Shown here: positions 35,928 to 43,458 of the stretch, in pieces
Numbering within the stretch: position 1 is the stretch's first letter
Layout: each line of letters opens with the position of its first letter
Source: Candidatus Cloacimonadota bacterium
GTDB lineage: Bacteria > Cloacimonadota > Cloacimonadia > Cloacimonadales > WRIO01
Length of the DNA: 46,071 nt
NCBI GenBank assembly: GCA_009777575.1
Contig: WRLO01000020.1
Location: forward strand, 1-46,071
Direction of reading: 5' to 3'
The notes under the pieces: generated by a model
Seen by the model: the letters and a program-made list of their open reading frames with translations, nothing else
What the model was told of the DNA's origin: nothing
Databases searched by the model: none
Made by a program: the position numbers and the translations under genes

Positions 35928-36174
35928 ATGCCTAAAAAAGAAAGAATAAATCTTCAAGGAACTGAGGTAGTTTTACTATCGCATTAAAAATAAGATTATG
36001 TTTCCTTAACTGATATGGCGAGATTTAAATCCTGAAGCTATGGGCTTGGTTATATCTCATTGGTTAAGCTCACTTTATACTGTGGAATTTATGGGGTTGT
36101 GGGAAAAAGTAAACAACCCTATTTTTAATGTTATTGAAATCAGTAACAATAAAATGGAATCATTACAGCATTAG
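35928..36174 (+). pseudogene. KilA-N domain protein, broken remnant
   Basis: The plus strand reads MPKKERINLQGTEVVLLSH, then in-frame stops at 35985-35987 and 35991-35993, then DYVSLTDMARFK, then a frame change near 36027-36030, then 'NPEAMGLVISHWLSS...YTVEFMGLWEKVNNPIFNVIE'. This is the usual N-terminal half of KilA-N proteins ('VSLTDMA', 'VIxxWLxSxxTIEFLGLWExxxNPxF'), a DNA-binding domain common in phages and mobile elements. The C-terminal half is missing: at ~36174 the sequence joins tail-to-tail with a coupling-protein fragment. An intact ribosome site (AAAGGAG) precedes the ATG. Decay is evident and no function is expected. Confidence 0.85.
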
Positions 36175-36814
36175 CTTCAGGGCTATCGCCTAACAAATCC
36201 ATTATCATTTGCATATCCGATAAATCAAGAAACTCTTTTAATTTGTTGTTGTAAAAGAAGTCTTGCTTTACCTTTGTATCCTTTTTACCTTCACGAATGA
36301 AAGCGATAATAATTGCAGCTAATAAATCCCTCGCCGCATTAGGAAAGAAAGCATTTGTAGTATTCTTGGTTCTTTCTTCAAAAAACGATTTACATATTTC
36401 TTGAGTATTGATTATAAAATCATGTTCCTCCCAACCATCAGCAAGTATTTCTTTATAATTATTCCAAAGTTCTGACTGGGAAGAGTATTGCTTTGAGTTT
36501 CCTATCACCAAATCTGTATTTTTAGCGTAAAACTTATTATAAAAATCACCTTTGCTGTCAAAAATAATCATCACATCATCCTTGGACATATTTTTCTTTA
36601 TTTGAGAAACAAAATGATAAAATAGAGTAGTTTTGCCACAACCTGTCCCACCAATCAACATTGTATGTTTACTTAAATCTGTATTATTAAGCGTAAATGC
36701 TGATTGTCTTCCTGTATAAGTTCCTGTTAGTTTGACTTGATAATCATTGTTATTTACTGGTGGTTGATTATGGGTTACACTATTCCCTAATAATAATCTT
36801 GTTGATGGATTCAT
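36140..36814 (-). pseudogene. conjugative coupling protein (VirD4/TraD-TraG type), N-terminal fragment
   Basis: A 224-residue fragment beginning MNPSTRLLLGN with a good ribosome site (GGAGG, eight bases upstream). Walker A 'LIGGTGCGKTTLFYHF' (~72-87) and Walker B-like 'DVMIIFDSKGDFYNKFY' (~99-115) identify the ATPase domain of type IV secretion/conjugation coupling proteins that pump DNA. It stops at about one third to two fifths of the usual length. The last ten residues (from NAVMI) are read antisense through the KilA-N remnant, so the true break is near 36172. The matching C-terminal part lies 1.8 kb away on the upstream side (38584-39160), showing rearrangement. A longer in-frame reading upstream crosses the 28-bp array and is not taken as real. 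Confidence 0.82.
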
Positions 36815-36907
36815 ATTTTTTTTACCTCCATTCGTAGGGAACGCACTAGTCCGTTCCGCTTCCACATACACGTATTTGCGAGCCTGCGAAGCAATCCAGT
36901 CTATTCC
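36815..36907. repeat. short relic of the 63-65-nt repeat
   Basis: Near 36870-36900 the sequence reads GTATTTGCGAGCCTGCGAAG followed by CAATCCAGTC, a compact relative of the CGTCNTTGCGAGG ... CGAAGCAATCTC unit. It borders the 28-bp array. Confidence 0.55.
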
Positions 36908-37637
36908 TCGTAGCAGAAAGCTCCGATTTCCAAATCCGTAGCAGAAATCTCCGATTTCCAAATCCGTAGCAGAAATCTCCGATTTCCTCATCCGTAGCAG
37001 AAATCTCCGATTTCCAAATCCGTAGCAGAAAGCTCCGATTTCCAAATCCGTAGCAGAAATCTCCGATTTCCAAATCCGTAGCAGAAAGCTCCGATTTCCA
37101 AATCCGTAGCAGAAAGCTCCGATTTCCAAATCCGTAGCAGAAATCTCCGATTTCCAAATCCGTAGCAGAAATCTCCGATTTCCAAATCCGTAGCAGAAAT
37201 CTCCGATTTCCAAATCCGTAGCAGAAAGCTCCGATTTCCAAAAACGTAACAAAAATCTCCGATTTCCAAATCCATAGCAGAAATCTCCGATTTCCAAATC
37301 CATAGCAGAAATCTCCGATTTACTCATCCGTAGCAGAAATCTCCGATTTCCAAAAATGTAGCAGAAATCTCCGATTTCCAAATCCGTAGCAAAAATCTCC
37401 GATTTCCAAATCCGTAGCAGAAAGCTCCGATTTCCAAATCCGTAGCAGAAATCTCCGATTTCCAAAAATGTAGCAGAAATCTCCGATTTCCAAAAACGTA
37501 ACAAAAATCTCCGATTTCCAAATCCGTAGCAGAAATCTCCGATTTCCAAATCCGTAGCAGAAATCTCCGATTTCCAAATCCGTAGCAGAAATCTCCGATT
37601 TCCTCATCCGTAGCGGAAATCGGAGATTTCTGCTACG
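36908..37637. repeat. 28-bp hairpin repeat array (25 direct units plus one inverted unit)
   Basis: Exactly 25 units of 28 bases (36908-37607) follow the pattern CCGTAGCAGAAATCTCCGAT plus TTCCAAAT, without any length change. Each can form a small stem, GAAATC / GATTTC, around TCC. Variants include AAAGCTCC (six units) and linkers CCTCAT, ACTCAT, CCAAAAATG and CCAAAAACG. The array closes at 37608-37637 with the reverse-complement form (CGTAGCGGAAATCGGAGATTTC then TGCTACG), making a large terminal inverted structure. There are no spacers, so it is not CRISPR. Open reading frames through it encode a periodic EIGDFCYGFGNRRFLLRIWK peptide and are artefacts of 84-base periodicity. Confidence 0.95.
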
Positions 37638-37656
37638 ATATTTCGGTTTCTTATTT

Positions 37657-37953
37657 CTATACAGTGACCTTCCTATATTTTTGAGATAATTCTCTTGTGG
37701 CTATCTCTGGTTCTGTCAAAAGCCAATCCATGGCGATAAGAGCCGATGGAAATGTGAAGTTTCTTTGGGACATTAATTCATCTATTGAAAAACCTAATAT
37801 CTCAAAATTCTTTATTTCTCTTGTGCCAAGCCATTTTTCAAGTAATGGCTGTAGCTTGTGATTTATGCTCAATAAATCATTCGCTGTCTGCTCAGCTACA
37901 TAGTCAGAGTAGCCAAGTTCTTTGGTTAAAAGTTCTATAATCTTTTTTTTCAT
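37657..37953 (-). CDS. small hypothetical protein near coupling-protein fragments
   Basis: A 98-residue soluble protein starting MKKKIIELLTKELGYSDYVAEQTANDLLSIN. This start was chosen over an upstream one because the upstream codons fall in a repeat array. It is helical throughout and contains 'PLLEKWLGTREIKNFEILGFSIDELMSQRNFTFPSALIAMDWLLTEPEIATREL'. The family is not recognised. Its position between the two halves of a coupling-protein gene suggests it is an accessory gene of the same decayed conjugative element. No strong ribosome site is visible (AAGGAATATAGAT-ATG, modest). Confidence 0.6.
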   Translation of the reverse strand: MKKKIIELLTKELGYSDYVAEQTANDLLSINHKLQPLLEKWLGTREIKNFEILGFSIDELMSQRNFTFPSALIAMDWLLTEPEIATRELSQKYRKVTV

Positions 37954-37969
37954 ATCTATATTCCTTCCC

Positions 37970-38230
37970 GTCCTTGTGAGGTCTCTTCGGTTCGTCATTG
38001 CGAGGTCGCTTCTTGCTGTTCTTACGAAGCAATCTCCGTGTCACTACCAACCCATCCCGTCCTTGCGAGGTTCCTCACTTGAATCTCCCCCCGAAGCAAT
38101 CTCCGTGCCACTACCCCCTTCCGTCCTTGCGAGGTTCCTCACTTGAATCTCCCCCCGAAGCAATCTCCGTGCCACTACCCCCTTCCGTCCTTGCGAGGTC
38201 GCTTATTGCCTTACCAACAAAGCAATCTCT
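37970..38230. repeat. 63-65-nt tandem repeat array H (4 units plus a partial)
   Basis: Unit starts (CGTCCTTGCGAGG or CGTCATTGCGAGG) fall at 37970 (partial), 37993, 38058, 38122 and 38186, and units end in CGAAGCAATCTCCGTGCCAC. This is the same family as 23055-23495, but with CCTTG in place of CGTTG and a TTCCTCACTTGAATCTCCCC middle. The array begins 17 bases upstream of the start codon of the 98-residue protein. Confidence 0.92.
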
Positions 38231-38261
38231 TCAACCTCTTGTTTTTATTCTATTTCATCAA

Positions 38262-38360
38262 AATCATTCCTTACACATGCCGTAGGTATGTGAAGCTCTG
38301 TAGAAAACGAAATAAAACAACAAAATAGCATCCCGTAGGGATGCAACTTGAAAATTGGCT
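38262..38360 (+). repeat. palindrome + GTAGAAAACGA module pair
   Basis: CTTACACATGCCGTAGGTATGTGAAG is followed by CTCTGTAGAAAACGAAATAA and the perfect palindrome GCATCCCGTAGGGATGC. It resembles the interior of the MITE-like elements but lacks their terminal repeats. Confidence 0.65.
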
Positions 38361-38391
38361 TCCTGCTGTTGAAATAAAGTTTTTATCCATT

Positions 38392-38574
38392 TTACCTCCG
38401 TTTCCCCTGACCTTTACTTTTTGGTTTATCTATCTCCATCTGTTTAACTGCTCTCTTTTTTAATATCACACTTAAATTTGATTTATCTAATTCGGCTTCA
38501 TTTTTTATACAACTACAGCAATTGCCTTTGTTTTTTTCATAATGTTCACACCAATGATCTTCGCATTTCGACAT
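38392..38574 (-). CDS. small cysteine-rich protein
   Basis: A 60-residue protein, MSKCEDHWCEHYEKNKGNCCSCIKNEAELDKS and onward, with a cluster of Cys and His (C4, H7, C9, H11, C19, C20, C22) that could bind zinc, and a basic tail (KSKGQGKRR). AAGGAAAAAT precedes the ATG. It starts nine bases after the stop of the coupling-protein C-terminal fragment, so it was probably the next gene in that operon. The family is not recognised. Confidence 0.55.
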   Translation of the reverse strand: MSKCEDHWCEHYEKNKGNCCSCIKNEAELDKSNLSVILKKRAVKQMEIDKPKSKGQGKRR

Positions 38575-38583
38575 ATTTTTCCT

Positions 38584-39160
38584 TTATATTATTATTGTAT
38601 TTATCAAACTACCATTTGTATGGTCATAAACATAAGCCTGATTTGGAGATAAACGATTTATCTCTTCAGGTTTTACTTTAAATTCTCTTTTATAGGTCTC
38701 CGTTTGCCCATCATTTGTATTAAAACCCCATCTATTACTTTGACTCCAACCAGAATTCCGATTTGTAGTAACATCCAATTTCTGATATTCTCCAATATAT
38801 TTCGACCATTTTTCACAACTAATATTTGAACTATGAGCAAACAAAACGGTCTTTTCTGCTTCTGCAACAATAGTCGAAAATACATCCTCTTTGCCTCCAG
38901 TTAGTGCATATAAATCTTTTGAAACAATAATATTATGATGATTTGATTTCTGGCAAACAACATTTCTAAGCAAATCATTGTTTACAAAAGCAATATCATC
39001 TATCATAAGTGTAAAATCAAGCCCTCTATTCATTGCTATGACCAATGAATTCACTATCAATTCTACCAGCATTACATTGGATGAAGACCCCAAATCTATA
39101 CATAAAATCTGATTGTTCTTGATAGCTGATAAAACACTGTATCTTCTATTAAAAGTGCAA
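38584..39160 (-). pseudogene. conjugative coupling protein, C-terminal fragment
   Basis: A minus-strand frame open from about 39160 reads '...NRRYSVLSAIKNNQILCIDLGSSSNVMLVELIVNSLVIAMN...', then 'FTLMIDDIAFVNNDLLRNVVCQ', 'IIVSKDLYALTGGKEDVFSTIV', 'LFAHSSNISCEKWSKYIGEYQKLDVTT', ending 'EINRLSPNQAYVYDHTNGSLINTIII'. The order (beta strand plus Asp-rich Walker-like strand, a helicase motif 'SKDLYAL', then the C-terminal 'PEEI.RL.PNQAYVY' segment) fits the second half of VirD4/TraD-TraG ATPases. No proper start exists: at ~39165 it runs into a dispersed palindrome. The N-terminal part lies downstream at 36140-36814, and ~150 residues between are missing. Confidence 0.75.
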
Positions 39161-39620
39161 CACCTTCGGTGTGAGGTGGTATTTATATATAATCATTCTA
39201 TATAAATGCATCCCAGAGGCTATGATTGGGTAGAAAAAGAATGATAGCGCAATATCTTTTCCGTAGGAAAATTGGTTTGGTAAAAAATAGCGTTCCCCTT
39301 CTGATATTTTCCGTAGGAAAAATGGCTTGGTAGAAAATTATTCCAACCCACCTGATTTTTTTCGTAATGGATCAAGAGCTTGCTCACAGAATTACGATAT
39401 AGCCTTTGCATTATTCCTATGGAGTCCACTCCGAAAATCCCCTACAACCACAAATATGGCAAGCTAAAAATAGACTTATAGGAGTAGACTCATAAGGAAT
39501 AAAGATGGTGGGGGTGGTGACATTTTCTACCAAACCGAACTCCTAAGGAGTATTTTTGGAAACATAAAAAAGAGGCAGGAAATAAATATTCTTAATTCAT
39601 AATTCTGATTTCCTATTTTT
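39161..39620. other. gene-free region of dispersed palindromic modules
   Basis: It contains the hairpin CACCTTCGGTGTG (39161-39173), and three modules ending in GGTAGAAAA or GGTAAAAAA (around 39219, 39271 and 39331) with TTTTCCGTAGGAAAA palindromes. Near 39505-39555 there is a reverse-oriented module (TTTTCTACCAAACC then ACTCCTAAGGAGT). Two AATTC-type heptamers at 39593-39606 lie just past the relic that follows. A 69-codon minus-strand frame across the modules is not credible as a gene. Confidence 0.65.
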
Positions 39621-39624
39621 TAAA

Positions 39625-39770
39625 CTTACTTCATCAACACTATCCACAGAGTTATTCATCAGCGATTTCACTTTCTGTCCTCTGATATTATAGATATCAA
39701 TCCGCACAAATCCCCTATCTTTTACAGAAAACCTGATGGTAGTTTTCTGGATTGAATGGGCTGATATAAT
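39625..39770 (-). pseudogene. relic of a type IX-like sorting domain
   Basis: The minus strand reads GNYISPFNPE, then, after a one-base frame change, 'KTTIRFSVKDRGFVRIDIYNIRGQKVKSLMNNSVDSVDEV'. This is the start of a sorting domain (FNPETTIRFSV ... NIRGQKVKSL) without the WNG and SGVYFY parts. It is the last trace of a lost secreted-protein gene. The segment 39771-39850 next to it has no recognised feature. Confidence 0.75.
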
Positions 39771-39850
39771 TTCCTATCAGAGTAATTTCACAAGGAATGA
39801 ATGTTGGAAATTAACATTCAGAACAGATAAAACAACCCCTTACATGAAAA

Positions 39851-41644
39851 TCATCTTCCAAGATTAAAAAAGTCATGTGCTCCGAAAACACCAAAACCAA
39901 TCCCAATACCGTGTGTTTGAGTATTTTCAAACAAAGTGAATCGATAATTCAAATTAAATCCCATTTCTCCAGCTCCTGCTCTACCTAATACCATTCCAAC
40001 ATTTACGCTTGGAGTCATAAATTCTTCCACAAGTCCCATCCATTGCCCCCCAAAATATCCAATTTCCCATAATCCTGTTACGTAAAAAGACATAGCTTCA
40101 CCAGGTATAGTAAAACCAAAAGCAGGACCAACAGTACCATAAAAACCTCTTGGAAGATGACCACCACTTTTTGTTATTATTGTTTTATTTCCTATATCCC
40201 ATGTTCCAGAATATCCGCCTATACTGTGATGAAACCCATAAGTAATAAAATTTCCTAATGGATAATTAAGAGACATTTCATATACTTTCCAAGCAAAACT
40301 ATTTATGTCTTGATAATCAAACTGAAATGGCGCATAACTAACTTGTCCAAAACCATTTTTTGCTCTTTCTTGTCTTCTCTGGGTAGCCACAGTGATATTG
40401 TCCATTTTGATATTTATCATTCCAGTATCAGTAGCCCTTTGTGCAGAAACACCATTAATTTCAGAAACTCTGACATACATCCCTTCCACACGATCTGCGT
40501 TGATATTACTAAATCTCATTCCTGTGGTAAATGTTTCAGTTTCATTAACATTATAGAAAGTATGAGTAGTAGCTGAGAGGACAGCTCCCATTGCATTAAC
40601 AACCTGTAGAGTAACAGTTATTGAAGTAGGTCCTATCTGATTTAGATTAAAATTCCAATTATCATTTCCTTGAGCGTTTCTAAGACCTCTTCGCCACTCA
40701 TTTATTGTTTTCCAATCATCTGATGGTTCAAGTCTAATACCGATATTAAATGCGGCAGTCCTATTTTGAAAATTTATATACACACTTCTCATTTCAACAT
40801 CTGGCATATAAGTAAAAGTATAAGGGTAATGATTTTGATAAAAAGTTCTGATTTCTTGAACAAGATCACGCCAAGCGTCGTGCTCTCGAAATCTGTTTCT
40901 TACTGAGAATCCTAAGCTACCATCTGAAATAGCACTTGAAATCACAGAAACTCTCTGGACAGCATCTAGTAAAGTAGGATCCGAGTTTGCAGCTTGAAAA
41001 TAGAAAATAGCAGCTTCTACAGTATCACCTCTCATATCCAAAACTCTTCCTCGTGCAAATGCTTCAGCACCCTCTATCAAAGCTATATTATCCTCTGCTC
41101 TACTCAGATCTTGTATACTTCGTTCGGTGAGATTTACACCTAACTGCAGCAAAATATCTCGGCATGCCTCTCGAACTGCGGAGAAATCTCTGAGTGATTG
41201 TAAAGACACTTGCGTAGGGATAAATGATGCAACCCTTTCACCGGTAGTAACATTTGAAACAGCAAGACTTAGGTTAAAATTATTGCCAATTTTTGTTAAA
41301 TTTCCAAAAACGACAAATTGAGCATTTGTCAAGCGACCTATTTCCATAGCACCAGATTCTGAAAAATCTCCTGAAAGCGACAATCTTTGCTGTCGTAGTA
41401 TATTTTCAATATATTGCTGATCAAAGACAGTCATCGCAGAATAGTGTCGAAAAATACCTGTGATAGTAGATTGAATCAATGGTAGCAAAATCTGGTCATC
41501 CTCAGTTAGTCCAACTCCTCCAATTTCATAAACGGTGATAGTAATACCGCTCCTACCATCACCAGTCCAAAATGGTGACACCTCCGCTTGCGTAGATACC
41601 ATGTTAAATAGCATCACAAAAAAGAATAAAAATGATTTTTTCAT
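39851..41644 (-). CDS. exported CsgG/LpoB-like protein with putative barrel C-terminus, paralogue 1
   Basis: A 597-residue protein with signal peptide (KKSFLFFFVMLFNMVSTQA). Residues ~30-160 match the CsgG/TolB-N-like fold ('GITITVYEIGGVGLTEDDQILLPLIQSTITGIFRHYSAMTVFDQQYIENILRQQ', 'EIGRLTNAQFVVFGNLTKIGNNFNLSLAVSNVTTGERV'). A helical TPR-like part ('GDTVEAAIFYFQAANSDPTLLDAVQRVS') and an Ig-like/beta middle follow. The last ~130 residues alternate like an outer-membrane barrel ('TYGFHHSIGGYSG', 'FYGTVGPAFGFTIPG', 'FNLNYRFTLFENTQTHGIGIGFGVFG'). It is roughly 35-40% identical by eye to the next gene, from which it is separated by 13 bases. The likely role is in outer-membrane assembly or secretion; this is not demonstrated. 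Confidence 0.75.
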   Translation of the reverse strand: MKKSFLFFFVMLFNMVSTQAEVSPFWTGDGRSGITITVYEIGGVGLTEDDQILLPLIQSTITGIFRHYSAMTVFDQQYIENILRQQRLSLSGDFSESGAMEIGRLTNAQFVVFGNLTKIGNNFNLSLAVSNVTTGERVASFIPTQVSLQSLRDFSAVREACRDILLQLGVNLTERSIQDLSRAEDNIALIEGAEAFARGRVLDMRGDTVEAAIFYFQAANSDPTLLDAVQRVSVISSAISDGSLGFSVRNRFREHDAWRDLVQEIRTFYQNHYPYTFTYMPDVEMRSVYINFQNRTAAFNIGIRLEPSDDWKTINEWRRGLRNAQGNDNWNFNLNQIGPTSITVTLQVVNAMGAVLSATTHTFYNVNETETFTTGMRFSNINADRVEGMYVRVSEINGVSAQRATDTGMINIKMDNITVATQRRQERAKNGFGQVSYAPFQFDYQDINSFAWKVYEMSLNYPLGNFITYGFHHSIGGYSGTWDIGNKTIITKSGGHLPRGFYGTVGPAFGFTIPGEAMSFYVTGLWEIGYFGGQWMGLVEEFMTPSVNVGMVLGRAGAGEMGFNLNYRFTLFENTQTHGIGIGFGVFGAHDFFNLGR

Positions 41645-41657
41645 GTTAACTCCTCAA

Positions 41658-43448
41658 TTATTTATTTTCTAGAAAATTTCTAGAAAAAAATCCCATATTA
41701 TTCAAAAACCAGAAATCTATACTGAAACCATGTGTATATACATCCTGATACCAGGTTCCTTTATAATTAAACCCTGTTTTACCAAAGGGTGAAAAGTTGT
41801 CGCTAATAAACCCAACATTGAAACTTGGGGTTATTTCATCTGATATTAATCCTTTCCATTCACCACCAAATGAACCTATATCAAGAAATCCTTGAGCATA
41901 AAATTCTGTATTTTTTGTCATAGGAATCAAAAAACCAAGAGTAGGAGAAAAATTGTAATATGTTTCTTGTGATTTAAAATTATCAAAATATAACCCTACT
42001 CCAACTTCAAAGCCAGCAAGAGTTAAAGGTATAAATTGAGCATATAGTCCCAAATCCATTATTTTATACACACCATTATCAGATTTTTCTTCATTAAAGT
42101 GATAATTCGTCAAAAAATTGTACTTAAAATAATAGGATTTTAACAAAGAAACATCGTTTCTACTTCTTTGCACACGCAAATAAACACCTTCAGGTATAAC
42201 TCTCATCATCCCTGCATCTACAGGATTATTATTTATACTTGCTACTCTGATAGAAAGTCCATCCATATTTTCAATATCACTGATAATGAAAGAGACAGTC
42301 GCATCCATTACTCCACTAGGATTATCGAATCTATGCTGTTGTGAAGTTAGTACTCGTCCATTTTGATCCACTACTTCTAAAACTACAATAATTGAGCTAG
42401 GGCTAACTCTATTTAAATTAAAATCCCACTGATCTCTACCTCTTGCTCTATTTAATCCTCTCCTCAAATCATTTATCGTTTGCCAATCATCTGAAGGTTC
42501 AATTCTGATAGGAACAGCGAATTCTGCTGTTCTTCGTTCAAAATTAAGGTTTACATTTTCATATTCTACTATCGGATTGTATCTAAAGATATAAGGGTAG
42601 TGTGTGCCATAAAATCTTTTTGCTTCTTCAACAAGAGATCGCCATGCGTCATGTTCTTGCAATCTATTCATAACAAAAGTTTCGATATTTCCCTGTGAAA
42701 CAGTCGCTGATAAAATAGAAATTCTATTTAAAGCATCTCTAGCAGCAGGATCAAATGAAGCAGCTTGAAAATAATAGCTCATAGCAGCGATTTGATTTCC
42801 ATCTCTTTCGGCCACACGACCTCTCGATCTAGCATCTTCACTATCTATCCTTGATATATTTTCTTCTGCACGGGACAGTTCTTGACGAGCTAGATCTGTC
42901 GGATTGATGTTGATTTGTTCTAATAATTCAAGAGCAGCTTCTCGAATGGCAGAAAAGTTTCTTAAGGCTAGTGAAGTTACTTGATGTGGGATCACAGAGG
43001 CAACTCTTTCTCCCGACTGGACATCAGTAACTGCAAGGTCAAGCATAAAACTATTTCCAATTTTTGTTATAGAGCCAAAAACCACGAGACGAGCATTAAC
43101 CAGTCTGCCAAGTTGTATAGGGACTGTTTCTGAGAAATCACCAGAGAGTGATCTCGTTTGTTGATTTAAAATTTGTTCGTTGTGTATCTGGTCAAAAACT
43201 GTCATTGCAGTATATCTTTGAAATATACCTGTCAGATTGTCTTGTATCAGAGGTAACAAATGCTGTTCATCTCCTAAAAGTCCTATTCCTGTAAGCTCTG
43301 CTACAGTGATAGTCATTCCTCTTCCACCATCACCTGTCCAGTATAAAGATGATGTTGAGGTTGTAGTGTTTTGTTGTGCGAATAATACTAGTGGTGTATT
43401 CAATAATACTACCCACACTAATAATAGTAAAATATTTTCTTTTTTCAT
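41658..43448 (-). CDS. exported CsgG/LpoB-like protein with putative barrel C-terminus, paralogue 2
   Basis: A 596-residue protein. The start at 43448 (MKKENILLLLVWVVLLNTPLVLFAQQ) is preferred over an upstream one because AAGGAG lies directly before it and it gives a proper signal peptide. The domain order is the same as in the following paralogue: CsgG-like segment ('GMTITVAELTGIGLLGDEQHLLPLIQDNLTGIFQRYTAMTVFDQIHNEQIL', 'VVFGSITKIGNSFMLDLAVTDVQSGERV'), TPR-like helices, a middle with 'EHDAWRSLVEEAKRFYGTHYPYIFRY' and 'RIEPSDDWQTINDLRRGL', and a beta-rich C-terminus. It starts ten bases after the lipoprotein gene. The tandem pair suggests hetero-oligomers or functional specialisation. Confidence 0.75.
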   Translation of the reverse strand: MKKENILLLLVWVVLLNTPLVLFAQQNTTTSTSSLYWTGDGGRGMTITVAELTGIGLLGDEQHLLPLIQDNLTGIFQRYTAMTVFDQIHNEQILNQQTRSLSGDFSETVPIQLGRLVNARLVVFGSITKIGNSFMLDLAVTDVQSGERVASVIPHQVTSLALRNFSAIREAALELLEQININPTDLARQELSRAEENISRIDSEDARSRGRVAERDGNQIAAMSYYFQAASFDPAARDALNRISILSATVSQGNIETFVMNRLQEHDAWRSLVEEAKRFYGTHYPYIFRYNPIVEYENVNLNFERRTAEFAVPIRIEPSDDWQTINDLRRGLNRARGRDQWDFNLNRVSPSSIIVVLEVVDQNGRVLTSQQHRFDNPSGVMDATVSFIISDIENMDGLSIRVASINNNPVDAGMMRVIPEGVYLRVQRSRNDVSLLKSYYFKYNFLTNYHFNEEKSDNGVYKIMDLGLYAQFIPLTLAGFEVGVGLYFDNFKSQETYYNFSPTLGFLIPMTKNTEFYAQGFLDIGSFGGEWKGLISDEITPSFNVGFISDNFSPFGKTGFNYKGTWYQDVYTHGFSIDFWFLNNMGFFSRNFLENK

Positions 43449-43458
43449 TATTTTCTCC

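Noticed and set aside
36140..37607. A 469-codon minus-strand frame and several shorter ones through the 28-bp array, encoding an EIGDFCYGFGNRRF-like repeat protein
   Set aside because: All three minus frames stay open because the unit lacks stop codons in the 84-base period. The real coupling fragment starts at 36814 with its own ribosome site.
36908..37607. Possible CRISPR array
   Set aside because: Units are contiguous 28-base direct repeats with no variable spacers, and no cas gene is in the window.
39220..39429. 69-codon minus-strand frame
   Set aside because: It is built across dispersed palindromic modules; composition and lack of a ribosome site argue against a gene.
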